Assembly: GCF_002950945.1 (NCBI RefSeq)
Contig: NZ_CP012673.1
Location: 682,001-746,000 of the forward strand
DNA from: Sorangium cellulosum
GTDB taxonomy: Bacteria > Myxococcota_A > Polyangia > Polyangiales > Polyangiaceae
Direction: 5' to 3'
Length of the DNA: 64,000 nucleotides
Positions within the stretch are counted from its first letter, which is position 1. Each line of letters starts with the position of its first letter. The translations under genes and the position numbers were made by a program. Under the pieces are notes generated by a model. It did no database searches, had not been told where the DNA came from, and saw only the letters and a program-made list of their open reading frames with translations. This document shows positions 48,201 to 56,614 of the stretch, piece after piece.

Positions 48201-48603
48201 CGACCTCGTACACCTTGCAGACGTTCGGGTGCTCGACGCGGGCCTGGGCCTGGGCTTCCCAGATGAGGCGCTGGACGAGCTCCGGATCGTTGTCCCGGAT
48301 CAGCTTGAGGGCGACGTACCGCTGGAGGCGCGGGTCCCTGGCCTTGTAGACCGCGCCCATTCCCCCCCTCCCGAGGAGCGACAGGCACTCGTACCGGTCC
48401 CAGTCGCGGATGGGGAACCGGGGCGGCGCGGGCGAGGGCGGCGGCTCGACGCACACGAACACCGTGTCTTTGGACGCGCCCGAGTCGCCCGGGGGAACGG
48501 AGCGAGACGGCCCGCTCTGCGCCGCGGCGCTGGACGCGCGGCCCAGGTCCGCCGGCGTCGCGGCGGGCGCGCCCTCCGGGCCCGCTCTTCTCGTCCGGTC
48601 CAT
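45265..48603 (-). CDS. Ser/Thr protein kinase with TPR sensor region
   Basis: A 1112-residue kinase. Kinase domain about residues 65-330: LLGRGGMGAVYKARD, VALKLIRD, catalytic HRDIKPANILV near 186, LVDFGLARE, and activation segment AYMAPEQVSG. One transmembrane helix follows (LAVAAAAAALVVLSFVGGVAV, about 356-376). The rest is a long TPR array, probably outside the membrane (AYGAIGASFFLIASYEGAE; LPSYSNLGLAYLIEARYERL). All catalytic residues are present. This architecture, membrane kinase plus extracytoplasmic TPR, is frequent in myxobacteria, and the TPR part probably senses or docks protein partners. The start is ATG 48603. Confidence 0.94.
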   Translation of the reverse strand: MDRTRRAGPEGAPAATPADLGRASSAAAQSGPSRSVPPGDSGASKDTVFVCVEPPPSPAPPRFPIRDWDRYECLSLLGRGGMGAVYKARDPRLQRYVALKLIRDNDPELVQRLIWEAQAQARVEHPNVCKVYEVGEAQGQPFIAMQYVDGQPLHHIARTMTLEQRVKVMADVADGLHAAHRLGLIHRDIKPANILVERTADGAFRPYLVDFGLAREIAADGRASTTEEGTPAYMAPEQVSGGLRQLDRRTDVYGLGSTLYEVLVGRPPFVDACVTSLIWRVANELPAPLRQLDKEIPVDLETVVMKCLEKAPQRRYDSAKRLALDLGRYLEGEPIEARPPSFGYLALKLAQKHKLAVAAAAAALVVLSFVGGVAVRERLAAARHAELSAQVASLAQGFGQDVKEMELFMRYAYALPLHEVSREKDVIRARMAELERKMQAMRGDAGDLVAGPGNYALGRGHLALHEPEEALARLEAALGSGYAAEEAKFAAGLAHGMLYRKRLDSARRRSGKLERSERQAELQERHKERHKERAIQYLRESARSVAERSAYTSALIALYEERFDEALDDARRAFARAPWDYEAKELEGDILFAKGAAARDRGERAEALAGFRSAIASYEVAAQMAESDPDLHEATAGAYGEILRIEAHLGEEIDRTFASLIESCDRAIRAEPRASGAHVKKARAYVLRAKRDLSRGSDPRADLDRAIAAGEQAIRWDPKEATAYGAIGASFFLIASYEGAEGRDTRPSLERAVENMQRSIALDPSSSWAWNDAGIAYGMMAEYSASHGADPLRLFELSVSHLERAIEIDPDEAPPRVNQGWFYAQRAQYELDHGLPPEESLELAKDSLEASIRLLPDNLPSYSNLGLAYLIEARYERLTGASPEVSLARALDCYGAATHLDPEDIEAQQGAGLALTEAAHAALDRGEDPTGAIEAARGVFEPIVAAKPRNAEAHLALGRLHLLSARWAASPGRTPAAPLDAAERSLLRALESIASNGGDARILGALAEVYRRRAGSAGQAPEGTRAEIAAGLAMIDRAIGIDPGLPAAIAEQGALLLLEARTERDPALRLDRARLAGARLERALEGNPLLARDYAPLRDEARALLEADGDRL

Positions 48604-49081
48604 GATTCAGGCCCTGCTCAACATCGACGGCGACGCCCCTCGGGCGCAGGGGCTCTGACTCCCGCTCTGGGACGCCTCGGGGCCGCGCGGAGCTCGGCCG
48701 GAGGCCGGAGGACGGAGCGCGTCGCGGCGCGGCTTCGCATCAGCACCTGCCTGCCTTGGAAGCTCCCAGCGCGTGATCCCGAGTCGTCATCATGTCGAAC
48801 TGCCTGGGCTGCTTGCCAGCTGGCAGCCTCGCCGGGTTTCCGGCCGTGTGCTCAGCGCATGAGCCACTGGCAATCTTAAAAGACTCGGGCACAACGGTAG
48901 ACCGGCTGTTCCGGCCGTGTCAACTCCCCCGACGCGCCGGCCTCGTGTGGCGCCTGACATGGGCTGTGCTGTTCTGTGGTCGCCGTGGTCGCCGTGGTCG
49001 CCGTGGTCGCCGTGTTGGCTGCGCTCGCCGCGTTGGCCGCGTTGCGCTCTCCGCGCTGGCCGCGCCGCTCGGGCGGGGGTC
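48604..49081. other. intergenic region with nonamer array and palindrome
   Basis: 478 bp between two leftward genes. It holds the 9-bp array at 48976-49047, a 12-bp direct repeat TTCCGGCCGTGT (48838-48849 and 48909-48920) and the palindrome TGCCAGCTGGCA (48814-48825). A promoter for the kinase gene should lie here. No gene seen. Confidence 0.55.
48976..49047. repeat. 9-bp minisatellite, eight units
   Basis: Four identical GTGGTCGCC units, then GTGTTGGCT, GCGCTCGCC, GCGTTGGCC and GCGTTGCGC, all in strict 9-bp register. It starts about 30 bp downstream of the redoxin gene's end. Confidence 0.92.
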
Positions 49082-49789
49082 TCAGTACTTGACGGTGCAG
49101 CCGAACGCCTCGGTCTCGGCCGTCGAGACGGGCTTGCCGGCGGCGAGCTCGGCGAGCGCTGCGTCGACGTAGTTCGTGACCTTCTCGTCCTGCTCGGGCT
49201 CGCCGCCCTTCGTGCTGTCGATCGCGCCCGCGTAGACGAGCGTGCCCTTCGGATCGATGACGACCATGTGCGGCGTGCGCTGCGCGCCGTGCGCGCGGCC
49301 GACGTCGCCCTTCTCGTCGATGAGCAGCGGATAGCTCATCCCGAACTCGGCCTTCGCCTTCGTGTTCTCTTCCTTGGTCGTGCCCTGCTTGCCCGGAGCG
49401 CCCGAGTTGATGGCGAGCCACACGACGCCGTTCGCGGTCTGCTGCGTCGGCACGTCCTTCAGGCCGCCCTTCCGGTGCGAGAGCTGCACGAAGGGGCAAC
49501 CGGGGTTGAACCACTCGAGCACCACCGTCTTTCCCCGGTAGTCGGAGAGCTTCACGACCTTGCCGTCGAGGTCCGGCAGCGAGAAGTCCGGCGCGGGCTG
49601 TCCGATCTTCGCCTGAGTCGACGGCGCGGCCTTGGCGTCGGCCTTGGCGGCGTCCGTCTTGGCGGGCTGCTGCGCCGCGGCGCCGGGGGTGACCGCGGGC
49701 GCGGCCGGCGCGCCGGCGTCGCCCGGCTGGGTGCATGCCGCGAGCGCCGCAGCGAGGAGGGTCAAGGAAATCAGCTTGTTGGTCATCAT
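49082..49789 (-). CDS. lipid-anchored thioredoxin-like redoxin
   Basis: A 235-residue exported protein. The signal peptide ends in the lipobox LAAC, followed by an Ala/Pro linker and a thioredoxin/AhpC-type fold ([40 protein letters not shown]). The redox motif CPFV has a single Cys, as in the redoxin subgroup with NxxCPFV, and cis-Pro is in [11 protein letters not shown]. It probably acts as a periplasmic peroxidase or thiol redox protein. A further Cys sits three residues from the C-terminus (FGCTVKY). I start at ATG 49789. Gene order suggests co-transcription with the outer-membrane protein upstream (37 bp gap). Confidence 0.88.
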   Translation of the reverse strand: MMTNKLISLTLLAAALAACTQPGDAGAPAAPAVTPGAAAQQPAKTDAAKADAKAAPSTQAKIGQPAPDFSLPDLDGKVVKLSDYRGKTVVLEWFNPGCPFVQLSHRKGGLKDVPTQQTANGVVWLAINSGAPGKQGTTKEENTKAKAEFGMSYPLLIDEKGDVGRAHGAQRTPHMVVIDPKGTLVYAGAIDSTKGGEPEQDEKVTNYVDAALAELAAGKPVSTAETEAFGCTVKY

Positions 49790-49826
49790 CAGGGCACGCT
49801 TACCACGCCCCGCGCCCGGCGCATGC

Positions 49827-50714
49827 TCAGGGGAACTCCGGCCATCGGTCGCCGGTCGCCCACCGGTACCGCAGGCCGAGCTGGCCGAGATCCGCGCCCA
49901 GCAGGCCGAGCCGGTCCGGCGTCGCCGCCACCACCATGACCGTCCCCAGCGCATCGAGGTGGTGTGTCAGCGAGATCGCGAGCACCGGGCCGACGCGCAC
50001 GATGGCGCTGCCGCGGCCCGGGTTGCCGATCACCTCCGCGGCGGCGCCGAGCCGGAGCTCGCCGTACTCGTCCATCTCCCCCAGAAAGCCGATCCGGGCC
50101 CGGTAGAGGAACGGCGGCTTCATCACCGCGTGGAGCGCTTCCTCGTAGAGATAGAAGCCCCGCGGCGCCCCCAGCACCACATAGCCGGTCGCGACGCCGA
50201 ACAGGCTGCCTCCGAGCAGCGGTGTCGATCCCGAGAGCTCGACCTCCCCGGCGACATAACGCGACCGGGGGCCCAGCATGAGCTCGGTGTCCCGGCGCGT
50301 GTACGACGTCTGCGGCTGGAGGAAGTACTGGCTCGTCGAGAACGCGTAGCGCGCGCCGGCGCGGAGCTCCACGCCGGGCAGCGCCGCGCGCAGGCCCACG
50401 TACTCCGCGCCGCCGGTGGGCGAGACGCTCGCGTAGCCCTCGACCCCGACCCACGACCAGTGCGGCCGGCCGACGCCGATCGCGAGGGTCGGCCGGTAAT
50501 AGATGACGCCGAGCTCCAGGACCGCGGAGACGAACGGGCGCGCGCCCGCGCTCCGCGCCCAGTACGAGCGCTTCTGCAGGACGTCGATCCCGGCCGAGGT
50601 CGGGGGCGGATCGCTGATGGACGGCGGCAAGTCGGCCACGTCCTGGGCGGCGGCCCGGGCGGCGGCCAGGGCGAGCGCGGCGAGCGCGGCGGCGGCAGGT
50701 GTGCGGCGCGCCAT
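49827..50714 (-). CDS. outer-membrane-type beta-strand protein
   Basis: A 295-residue protein. The signal peptide ends ARAAAQD. The mature part is Gly- and Tyr-rich with regular amphipathic strands ([60 protein letters not shown]), pointing to an outer-membrane barrel. No named family recognised. Its ATG at 50714 is only 2 nt after the stop of the PAP2 gene, so the two are almost certainly in one operon. Confidence 0.75.
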   Translation of the reverse strand: MARRTPAAAALAALALAAARAAAQDVADLPPSISDPPPTSAGIDVLQKRSYWARSAGARPFVSAVLELGVIYYRPTLAIGVGRPHWSWVGVEGYASVSPTGGAEYVGLRAALPGVELRAGARYAFSTSQYFLQPQTSYTRRDTELMLGPRSRYVAGEVELSGSTPLLGGSLFGVATGYVVLGAPRGFYLYEEALHAVMKPPFLYRARIGFLGEMDEYGELRLGAAAEVIGNPGRGSAIVRVGPVLAISLTHHLDALGTVMVVAATPDRLGLLGADLGQLGLRYRWATGDRWPEFP

Positions 50715-50716
50715 CG

Positions 50717-51841
50717 CTAGAACCTGCCCACGAGGTACCCGCCGAGCGGCGCGGGCACGAAGCGGATCGAGACGCCCTCCCGGCGCGGCGCGTCGGCCTC
50801 GGGGGCGCCGTCGCGGTAGTGCAGGAGCCACGGGACGCCGAAGCCCGTGAGCGTGCCGAGCGCCGCGCCGGTGAGCGCGTCGGTCGCGAAGTGCTGGTCC
50901 GAGACGACCCGCAGCGTCGCCACGGCGGCCGCCGTCGCCAGCGAGGCGCCGCACGCGAGCGCGTCGGCCGCGCCGCCGCCGTAGAGCGGCAGGCGCGCGT
51001 GGTGCGAGCACGTGAGGCCCGCCGCCGTGAACGCGGTCGAGCTGTGGCCGCTGTAGAAGCTCCGGTACCGCTTGCTGCCGCGGCAGTCCCTGTCCTGCAG
51101 CTCCTCCGGCCCGCCGCACTGGGCGCGGTACGGGCGCTCGCGGCTCGCGAACCCCGCGACGACGCCGTTCATGGCCGCGTTGAGCGCGAGCGTCTCGATG
51201 TCGATCATCGCGAGCTGCCACGCGACGCTGCCGCGCCCGTGCCCCCACCAGGCCACGAGCAGGGCGTCCACGGCGAGGTGGTTCGTCGTCAGCGCGAGCA
51301 GCAGGTCGCTCGCGTCCCGCGCGAACTCGCGGTTGCGATCGCTCCCGATCCGCATCACATCGCGCGCGGAGCGGTCGAAGCCGCTGACGCCCGTCCACCG
51401 GCCCTCGGCCGGCGGGATGGCCAGCGTGGCGAAGGCGGTCGCGGCCAGGACGCCCGTGGCCACGTACTCGCCGACGCGGAAGCGCGGCCAGCGCGGATCC
51501 CACGCGAGGTGGCGCGCGGGCGAGGGGCGCTGCGGGCCGCCCGCGGGCGGCGCGGCCGCAAGGGGCGGCGCGGTCGCAAGGGGCGGCGCCGCCGCCACGG
51601 GCCGCAGCGCGCCGGCCTTCCCAGCGCCGCGCGCCGACGACCCCGCCCCGGCCGCCCCGCCAGGCGGCGCCGCGGGCTGCTCGGCGCCCGCCGCCGTTGC
51701 CCCGAGCAGCGCTGCCGCGGCGAGCGCGACGGAGGCGAGGCGCCTCGCCCGAAGGCGCCTCGAAGGCGAGCGGCGCTCTCGGCGCGCCGCCGCCCGGCGG
51801 TCCACCTCGCTCTCCACGCCTGAATCTGATGAAGGATCCAT
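50717..51841 (-). CDS. PAP2-superfamily membrane phosphatase
   Basis: A 374-residue protein. A signal-like hydrophobic segment is near residue 40 (LASVALAAAALLGATAAGA), then a Pro/Ala linker, then the PAP2 domain: ASRERPYRAQCGG (motif 1 remnant with the Arg), RSFYSGHSSTAFTAA (motif 2 with the catalytic His) and LRVVSDQHFATDALTG (motif 3 with the second His). PAP2 enzymes remove phosphate from lipid phosphates such as undecaprenyl pyrophosphate or phosphatidate at the outer face of the membrane. I start at ATG 51841, though no clear ribosome-binding site precedes it. Tightly linked to the barrel gene downstream. Confidence 0.88.
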   Translation of the reverse strand: MDPSSDSGVESEVDRRAAARRERRSPSRRLRARRLASVALAAAALLGATAAGAEQPAAPPGGAAGAGSSARGAGKAGALRPVAAAPPLATAPPLAAAPPAGGPQRPSPARHLAWDPRWPRFRVGEYVATGVLAATAFATLAIPPAEGRWTGVSGFDRSARDVMRIGSDRNREFARDASDLLLALTTNHLAVDALLVAWWGHGRGSVAWQLAMIDIETLALNAAMNGVVAGFASRERPYRAQCGGPEELQDRDCRGSKRYRSFYSGHSSTAFTAAGLTCSHHARLPLYGGGAADALACGASLATAAAVATLRVVSDQHFATDALTGAALGTLTGFGVPWLLHYRDGAPEADAPRREGVSIRFVPAPLGGYLVGRF

Positions 51842-51917
51842 AAGTAAGATCGACGGGCGCCCCGCGCGCGGCGCGCCGCCGCTCCTCGCGCGCCCCGCGC
51901 CGCGGCGGCGGGCTCGC

Positions 51918-53600
51918 TCAGAACGGCAGCACCACGCTCGCCGAGGCGCGGATATCATAGCTGAACGACATCGTCTTCACGGCCTTCGGCGGCAGCTCGA
52001 CCTGGCCGCGGAGGAAGCCGTCCTTCTCGTCGAGCGTCCAGCCGGGGGCCTCGCCGAGCGCGATCTCCACCTCGGCCACCTCGCTCACGGGGATCCGCTC
52101 GGTGACGAGCACCCGCTTCGTGTCGCTGGACAGGTTGGACAGGGAGAGCTTCACCTTCCGCCGGATCTTGCGGCTGCCCGTGATCGCCGAGGTGTCGTGC
52201 TCCTCGTCGACGGTGCGGCGCACGCGCACGGCGTCGTCCACGCCGAAGCCGAGCTCGAACGGCTCCCCGGCGCCGACGAAATCGAGCCGGGCGCGGCCGA
52301 TCAGGCTGCCGCCGCGCGCCACCCGCACCGGGCCCGCGAGCAGCGGGTGCGGCCTGGATCCGGCGCCGCCGTCGAGCGTCACGGTCGCACGCACGTGCGC
52401 GGCGGGGTGGGCCTCGGGGTACAGCACGAGCGCGAGCTCGGCCGGGAGCGAGCGCCGCGCGACCTCGATCCGGAGCGGGCGGCCGTTGGAGGGGAGGGTC
52501 ACCGGCTCGGTCGCCTCGAAGGTCAGCGGCTCGCCTCCGTCGTCCACGCCCGGCATCTCATCGACGGCCCGCGCCCCGCGGTCGAGCCCCGCCGCCGCGA
52601 TCGCCTGATCGCGCGCCTCGACCACGACGCGGCGGCGCTCGAGCTCCGTCTTGCGCCGCACCTGGAGGACGTCGTCCGCGAGGATCGGCGCCTCGGCGTT
52701 GCGCGACGGGCGCGCCGTCGAGAAGCGCGCGGTCACGTTCTCCCACACCTCGCCCGTGGCCTGCCACGCCGCCGCCCAGGTGGTGAGCTCGACCGCGCCG
52801 CGGCCGCCCTGCGCGTCGGCCCCGGGCGCGCTGCCCGCCGAGAGCCGCGCCAGGTGCTCGGGGCGCCAGACCGCGCACGCGACGCGGTACGTCAGCTCGA
52901 TCTCGACCGGCTGCGGCGCGGGCGCGTGCACCTCGACCTCGATCACCGCCTCGAAGCGCGGCCGCTCGCGCGACCCCTCGCGCAGGCGCGCCGCGGCGCG
53001 CCGGGCGTCGTCCTCGGCGTGCGCCCGCGCCTCGCGCGCGTCGGCCGACGCGCCGAGCGCCTCGGCGAGCGCGGCGTCGAGCGCCTCGTACCCGGCGCGC
53101 CACGAGGCGATGCGCTCGGGCTCGCCGGCGTCCTTCGGGACCGCGCCGAGCGCCTGCGCCCACTTCGCGAGCAGCTGGTCGACGTGCGCCTCGCGGCGCG
53201 CCGCCCGGTCCCGCGCGAGCTCGGCGGCGGCGGCCCGCCGGGACGCCTCGCGCTGCTCGCGCTCGAGCGCGTCGATCTCCTCGCGGCCGAGCGCCGCCTC
53301 CCGGTGCGCCCTCCACCGCACGCGCGCCGCCGTCACCCGGACCGCGCCCGCGCCCTCCGCCGCCACGGCGCGCGCCTGGACGGTGCGCTCGTCGACGAAC
53401 ACCGACACGCCGCCGATCGCCACCCACTGCGCCCCGGCGCCGACCTCGACGCGCGCGACGCGCACCACCTCGGCGCGATCCTCGAACAGCGTCACGACAC
53501 GCGCCGCGCTCGGGTGGCCCGCCGGGGGCGTGCGCTCGCCTGCGCCCTCCTCGCTGGTGCTCCGCTCGGATCCGCTCGGACCGTCCGCATCCATGCCCAT
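51918..53600 (-). CDS. DUF4139/DUF4140 protein, short paralogue
   Basis: A 560-residue protein of the mucoidy-inhibitor-A (MuiA) family. N-terminal DUF4140: ARVVTLFEDRAEVVRVARVE; a coiled coil follows (EIDALEREQREASRRAAAAE); the rest is beta-rich DUF4139 (VEIELTYRVACAVWRPEHLA; ENVTARFSTARPSRNAEAP; GFGVDDAVRVRRTVDEEHD). These proteins are usually surface or periplasmic, but here no signal peptide is visible at the chosen ATG 53600. The function is not established. A longer paralogue lies directly upstream with a gap of 19 bp, so they form a pair made by tandem duplication. Confidence 0.88.
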   Translation of the reverse strand: MGMDADGPSGSERSTSEEGAGERTPPAGHPSAARVVTLFEDRAEVVRVARVEVGAGAQWVAIGGVSVFVDERTVQARAVAAEGAGAVRVTAARVRWRAHREAALGREEIDALEREQREASRRAAAAELARDRAARREAHVDQLLAKWAQALGAVPKDAGEPERIASWRAGYEALDAALAEALGASADAREARAHAEDDARRAAARLREGSRERPRFEAVIEVEVHAPAPQPVEIELTYRVACAVWRPEHLARLSAGSAPGADAQGGRGAVELTTWAAAWQATGEVWENVTARFSTARPSRNAEAPILADDVLQVRRKTELERRRVVVEARDQAIAAAGLDRGARAVDEMPGVDDGGEPLTFEATEPVTLPSNGRPLRIEVARRSLPAELALVLYPEAHPAAHVRATVTLDGGAGSRPHPLLAGPVRVARGGSLIGRARLDFVGAGEPFELGFGVDDAVRVRRTVDEEHDTSAITGSRKIRRKVKLSLSNLSSDTKRVLVTERIPVSEVAEVEIALGEAPGWTLDEKDGFLRGQVELPPKAVKTMSFSYDIRASASVVLPF

Positions 53601-53619
53601 GGTGCGCTCGTTTCCCCTG

Positions 53620-55854
53620 TTATTCCCGGCGGTTACCGCCGACGATCTCGTTCTTCGAGGCGAGCACCAGGCGGTAGGTGAAGGCGACGGACGCCTTGCC
53701 GCCGGCCGTGATCGGGACGCGCCAGCGCAGCCCGCCGCGCACCGGCTCGCCGATGTCTTCCTGGGTGTACGGCTCGGCCCGCGGCTGCGACGCGAGCAGC
53801 TTGACCTCGACGTCCTTGTCGTCCGTGACCGGGACGCGGTCGATGACCTCGACCTCGACGTTCATCCCGAGCGACGAGGACAGGTCGACGGCGACCGCGT
53901 GCTCGACGGCGAGCGAGCCGCCGAGCAGACCGGCGCTCGACTCGTCCACGCGCGCGTTCCGGGCGACCCGGATCCGCTCCTCGACGCCGAGCCCGACGCG
54001 CAGGACGCCGCCCCGGTCGACGTGCCCGATCGCCGACTGCGCGGCGAGCGCGCCGTCCACGAACACCTCGACCGGCCCCGCGAGCAGGGGGACGCCGAAC
54101 GGGTTCTCGACGCGCGCCTCGCGGTAGACCTCGGCGGCCTCGCGCGGCACGGTCACGAACCGCGGCCTCGACGGCGCGCTCGCGGCGATCAGCGCGACGC
54201 GGTGGAGACGGCCGTTCGACGGCACGTCCGCGGCGCTCTCGCCCGCGTAGAGGTGGTCGAACTGCCCGCGCGAGGCGCGCGGATCCACGGTGCGGGGCGG
54301 GCCCTCGAGCTCGTCGACGGCGGCCTGCGCCTGGTCGGCCGCGCGTCTCGCCTGCCCGGGCCCCTCGCGCACGAGGCGGCCGCGCTGCGGGCCCGAGCGG
54401 GGCAGGTGCAGCGCGTCGAAGTCGAGCCACGCGTCGGTGGGCTCGAGCGGCGCCGGCGCCTCGGCGAGGCCGTCCGCGGCCTCGGCGTAGCCGAGCTCTT
54501 CCTCGGCCATGCCGCTCGCGGACTGGAGGCTCCGCGAGCGGTCGGCGAACGCGGCGGGCTGGGCCGCGAGCGGCGCGCCCCTCGGGGCCGCCATGGGCGC
54601 GGGCGCCGGGACACCGCCTCCCCCGAACGACGGCAGCGGCAGCCCGACCGACTTGCGCGCCGGGGCCGGGGCCGGCAGGGCGGCGACCATCACCGGCACG
54701 CCCGGAGGCGGCGCCATGCCGGGCGCCTGCGGGAGCGGCGCCGGCGGCGGCGGCGGGCGGCGCGTCGCGCCCGTGTCCGCCAGGTCCGCCTCGGCGTGTG
54801 CGCTTCGCTCCGGGAGCCGCGGCTTCTTGCTGGCGCCGTGCGCGGGCGCGAGCGCCGCTGACGCGGCCGTGCCCTGCGCGGCGGGCTCGGGCAGCGCGGC
54901 GACGGAGCGGTCGAACCCGGTGAACATGGCGTCGAGCCCCTCCGGCGCGGGGCGGTAGCCGCGGCGCGCGGGCCGCTGCGCGCGGCTGAGGCGCAGCGAG
55001 GCCAGCTCCGGGAGCCGCGTGTCCTGCACGAGGTCGGCGGTGGAGAGCGCGAGGCGCACGTCCTTCCAGTCCTCGCCCGAGGCCTGCGCGACGAACGCGT
55101 CGAGCTGGAGGGCGACCTGGGTCCCGCCGCGCGAGAACCGCGCCGCGTAGGCGGGCCACCACCGCGCGGCGAGCACGGCGTACTCGATCCGGAGCGCCGG
55201 CTCGGCGGCCGCGTCGCCGCGCGCGGGCGCGAGCCGCACGACCACCTCGAGGCGCGGCGGCGCCTTCTCCTCGACCTCGGCGCTCGTCGCCTGGGCGGCG
55301 TCGAGCCGCGCGTCCGTGAGCTCCTTGCGCGCGCGCTCGAGCGCCGCGTCGAGCGCGGCGATGCGGGCGTCGAGCGCGGCGAGCTCGCCCGAGAGCAGCC
55401 CGCTCACCGCGAGGGCGTCCCGGAGGCGGGCCGCCGGGTCGCCCGGCCGGAAGCGCCGCGCGAGCGCCGGATCGAGCGAGACGGCCCCGAGGTGCTCGCG
55501 CCACAGGTGGAGGTGGGTTTGCTCGGCGGACAGCCGCTCGATCGCGAGCTCGCGCGCGCGGAGCTGCGCCGAGAGCGAGCTCTTCGAGGCGGGCGCCGGG
55601 GGCACGACGAGCCGCGCCTGCACGCCGAGCACGTCGCGCGCCGCGCCGGCCGCGTCCGGCGGGCCCTCCTTGGCGGCCACGAGCGCGCGGAAGCTCCCCG
55701 GCTCGGCGAGCAGCGTGACGCCGGGCACGGAGAGCTCGACCGCCCCTCGGGGAAGCGGCGTCGCGAGCTCGACGCGGCGGGTGACGACCGCCCCGCGCGC
55801 GTAGACGACGACCCCTTCGATACGGCTAGCGCACTCGATCTTCTCCGCCGCCAT
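53620..55854 (-). CDS. DUF4139/DUF4140 protein, long paralogue
   Basis: A 744-residue paralogue of the next gene. DUF4140 at the start: IEGVVVYARGAVVTRRVELA; coiled coil (about 95-190); a long Pro/Ala-rich insertion near residues 320-470 (RRPPPPPAPLPQAPGMAPPP) that the short paralogue lacks; then DUF4139 (SNGRLHRVALIAASAPSRPR; LGVEERIRVARNARVDESSA; RWRVPITAGGKASVAFTYRL). No signal peptide at ATG 55854, and no catalytic motif. The two proteins may assemble as partners. It is divergent from the acpS operon. Confidence 0.88.
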   Translation of the reverse strand: MAAEKIECASRIEGVVVYARGAVVTRRVELATPLPRGAVELSVPGVTLLAEPGSFRALVAAKEGPPDAAGAARDVLGVQARLVVPPAPASKSSLSAQLRARELAIERLSAEQTHLHLWREHLGAVSLDPALARRFRPGDPAARLRDALAVSGLLSGELAALDARIAALDAALERARKELTDARLDAAQATSAEVEEKAPPRLEVVVRLAPARGDAAAEPALRIEYAVLAARWWPAYAARFSRGGTQVALQLDAFVAQASGEDWKDVRLALSTADLVQDTRLPELASLRLSRAQRPARRGYRPAPEGLDAMFTGFDRSVAALPEPAAQGTAASAALAPAHGASKKPRLPERSAHAEADLADTGATRRPPPPPAPLPQAPGMAPPPGVPVMVAALPAPAPARKSVGLPLPSFGGGGVPAPAPMAAPRGAPLAAQPAAFADRSRSLQSASGMAEEELGYAEAADGLAEAPAPLEPTDAWLDFDALHLPRSGPQRGRLVREGPGQARRAADQAQAAVDELEGPPRTVDPRASRGQFDHLYAGESAADVPSNGRLHRVALIAASAPSRPRFVTVPREAAEVYREARVENPFGVPLLAGPVEVFVDGALAAQSAIGHVDRGGVLRVGLGVEERIRVARNARVDESSAGLLGGSLAVEHAVAVDLSSSLGMNVEVEVIDRVPVTDDKDVEVKLLASQPRAEPYTQEDIGEPVRGGLRWRVPITAGGKASVAFTYRLVLASKNEIVGGNRRE

Positions 55855-55934
55855 CGTCCGTCCCCTCGCGCGCGAAACGCGCTGCGGAGCGCGAAGGTAT
55901 CACGCCGTGGGCAGGGCGAGGGTAGAGTCGGCCC

Positions 55935-56090
55935 ATGGCCTCCCCCCCGTGCCCTGGTCCCGTCGATCGCACCGCCGCGGGCGCTCCCACCGCCGCGGGC
56001 GCTCCCACCGCCGCGGGCGCTGGCCGTGAGGGCGCCCTCGGGCCGCCGCCCGTCGGCCGGCGCCGCGGGGTGGCCGAGGTGGGCGCATGA
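55935..56090 (+). CDS. possible small leader ORF with TAAGAP repeats
   Basis: A 51-codon frame beginning MASPPCPGPVDRTAAGAP. It includes three copies of an 18-bp repeat (55971-56021) encoding TAAGAP and ends in ATGA overlapping the acpS start. It could be a translated leader coupled to acpS, or simply noncoding repeat DNA that happens to be open. No family known and no clear ribosome-binding site. Confidence 0.25.
   Translation: MASPPCPGPVDRTAAGAPTAAGAPTAAGAGREGALGPPPVGRRRGVAEVGA
55971..56021 (+). repeat. three 18-bp repeats upstream of acpS
   Basis: ACCGCCGCGGGCGCTCCC at 55971-55988 and 55989-56006, plus a 15-bp partial copy at 56007-56021. They lie 66-116 bp before acpS. Confidence 0.92.
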
Positions 56091-56614
56091 TCCTCGGCGT
56101 TGGCATCGACGTCTGCGGCATCGGGCGCATGGAGGAGGCGCTCGCGCGCTGGGGAAACCGGTTCTGGGAGCGGGTGCTGTCCGAGCCCGAGCGCCGCTCG
56201 CTCGCGCACCGCGTGGACCGGGCGACGGCGCTGGCGGGCCGCTTCGCCGCCAAGGAGGCGGTGGTGAAGGCGCTGGCCGGGGCGCCGGGGGTGGGCTGGC
56301 ATCACCTGGAGGTGCGCGGCGCCCCGCGCACGCCGCCGACGATGGCGCTCCACGGCCCGGCGCGCGCGCTGGCGGAGCGCATGGGCGTCAAGCGGGTGCA
56401 CCTGTCGATCACCCATGACGCCGGCGTAGCGGCGGCCGTGGCGATCCTGGAAGGGGACGGCGTGGGCCGATCCCCGACGATGGAAGAAGCGGGCGGCGAG
56501 AGCCGATCCTTGATGCCTGAAGAAGCGGGCGGCGAGAGCCGATCCTTGATGCCTGAAGAAGCGGGCGGCGAAGGCCGAACCACCCTGGACGACGAAGGGA
56601 AAGAGCGCTCGTGA
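56087..56614 (+). CDS. acpS: holo-ACP synthase with repeat tail
   Basis: A 175-residue AcpS, which moves the 4'-phosphopantetheine arm of CoA to a serine of acyl carrier proteins. Motifs: ILGVGIDVCGIGRMEEAL with the Mg-binding Asp8, and ALAGRFAAKEAVVKAL with the Glu, then HLSITHDAGVAAAVAI. Normal AcpS is about 120-125 residues; the extra 50 are two 12-residue repeats (EEAGGESRSLMP) plus partial copies, encoded by a 36-bp tandem repeat. The core is complete. The start ATG 56087 follows GAGGTG. It overlaps nnrDE by GTGA at 56611-56614, indicating coupled translation. Confidence 0.95.
   Translation: MILGVGIDVCGIGRMEEALARWGNRFWERVLSEPERRSLAHRVDRATALAGRFAAKEAVVKALAGAPGVGWHHLEVRGAPRTPPTMALHGPARALAERMGVKRVHLSITHDAGVAAAVAILEGDGVGRSPTMEEAGGESRSLMPEEAGGESRSLMPEEAGGEGRTTLDDEGKERS
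56483..56581 (+). repeat. 36-bp tandem repeats at the 3' end of acpS
   Basis: Exact 36-bp copies at 56483-56518 and 56519-56554, then a third partial, diverged copy to about 56581 and a weak half-copy before 56483. They encode the Glu/Gly/Ser-rich tail of AcpS. Confidence 0.92.
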
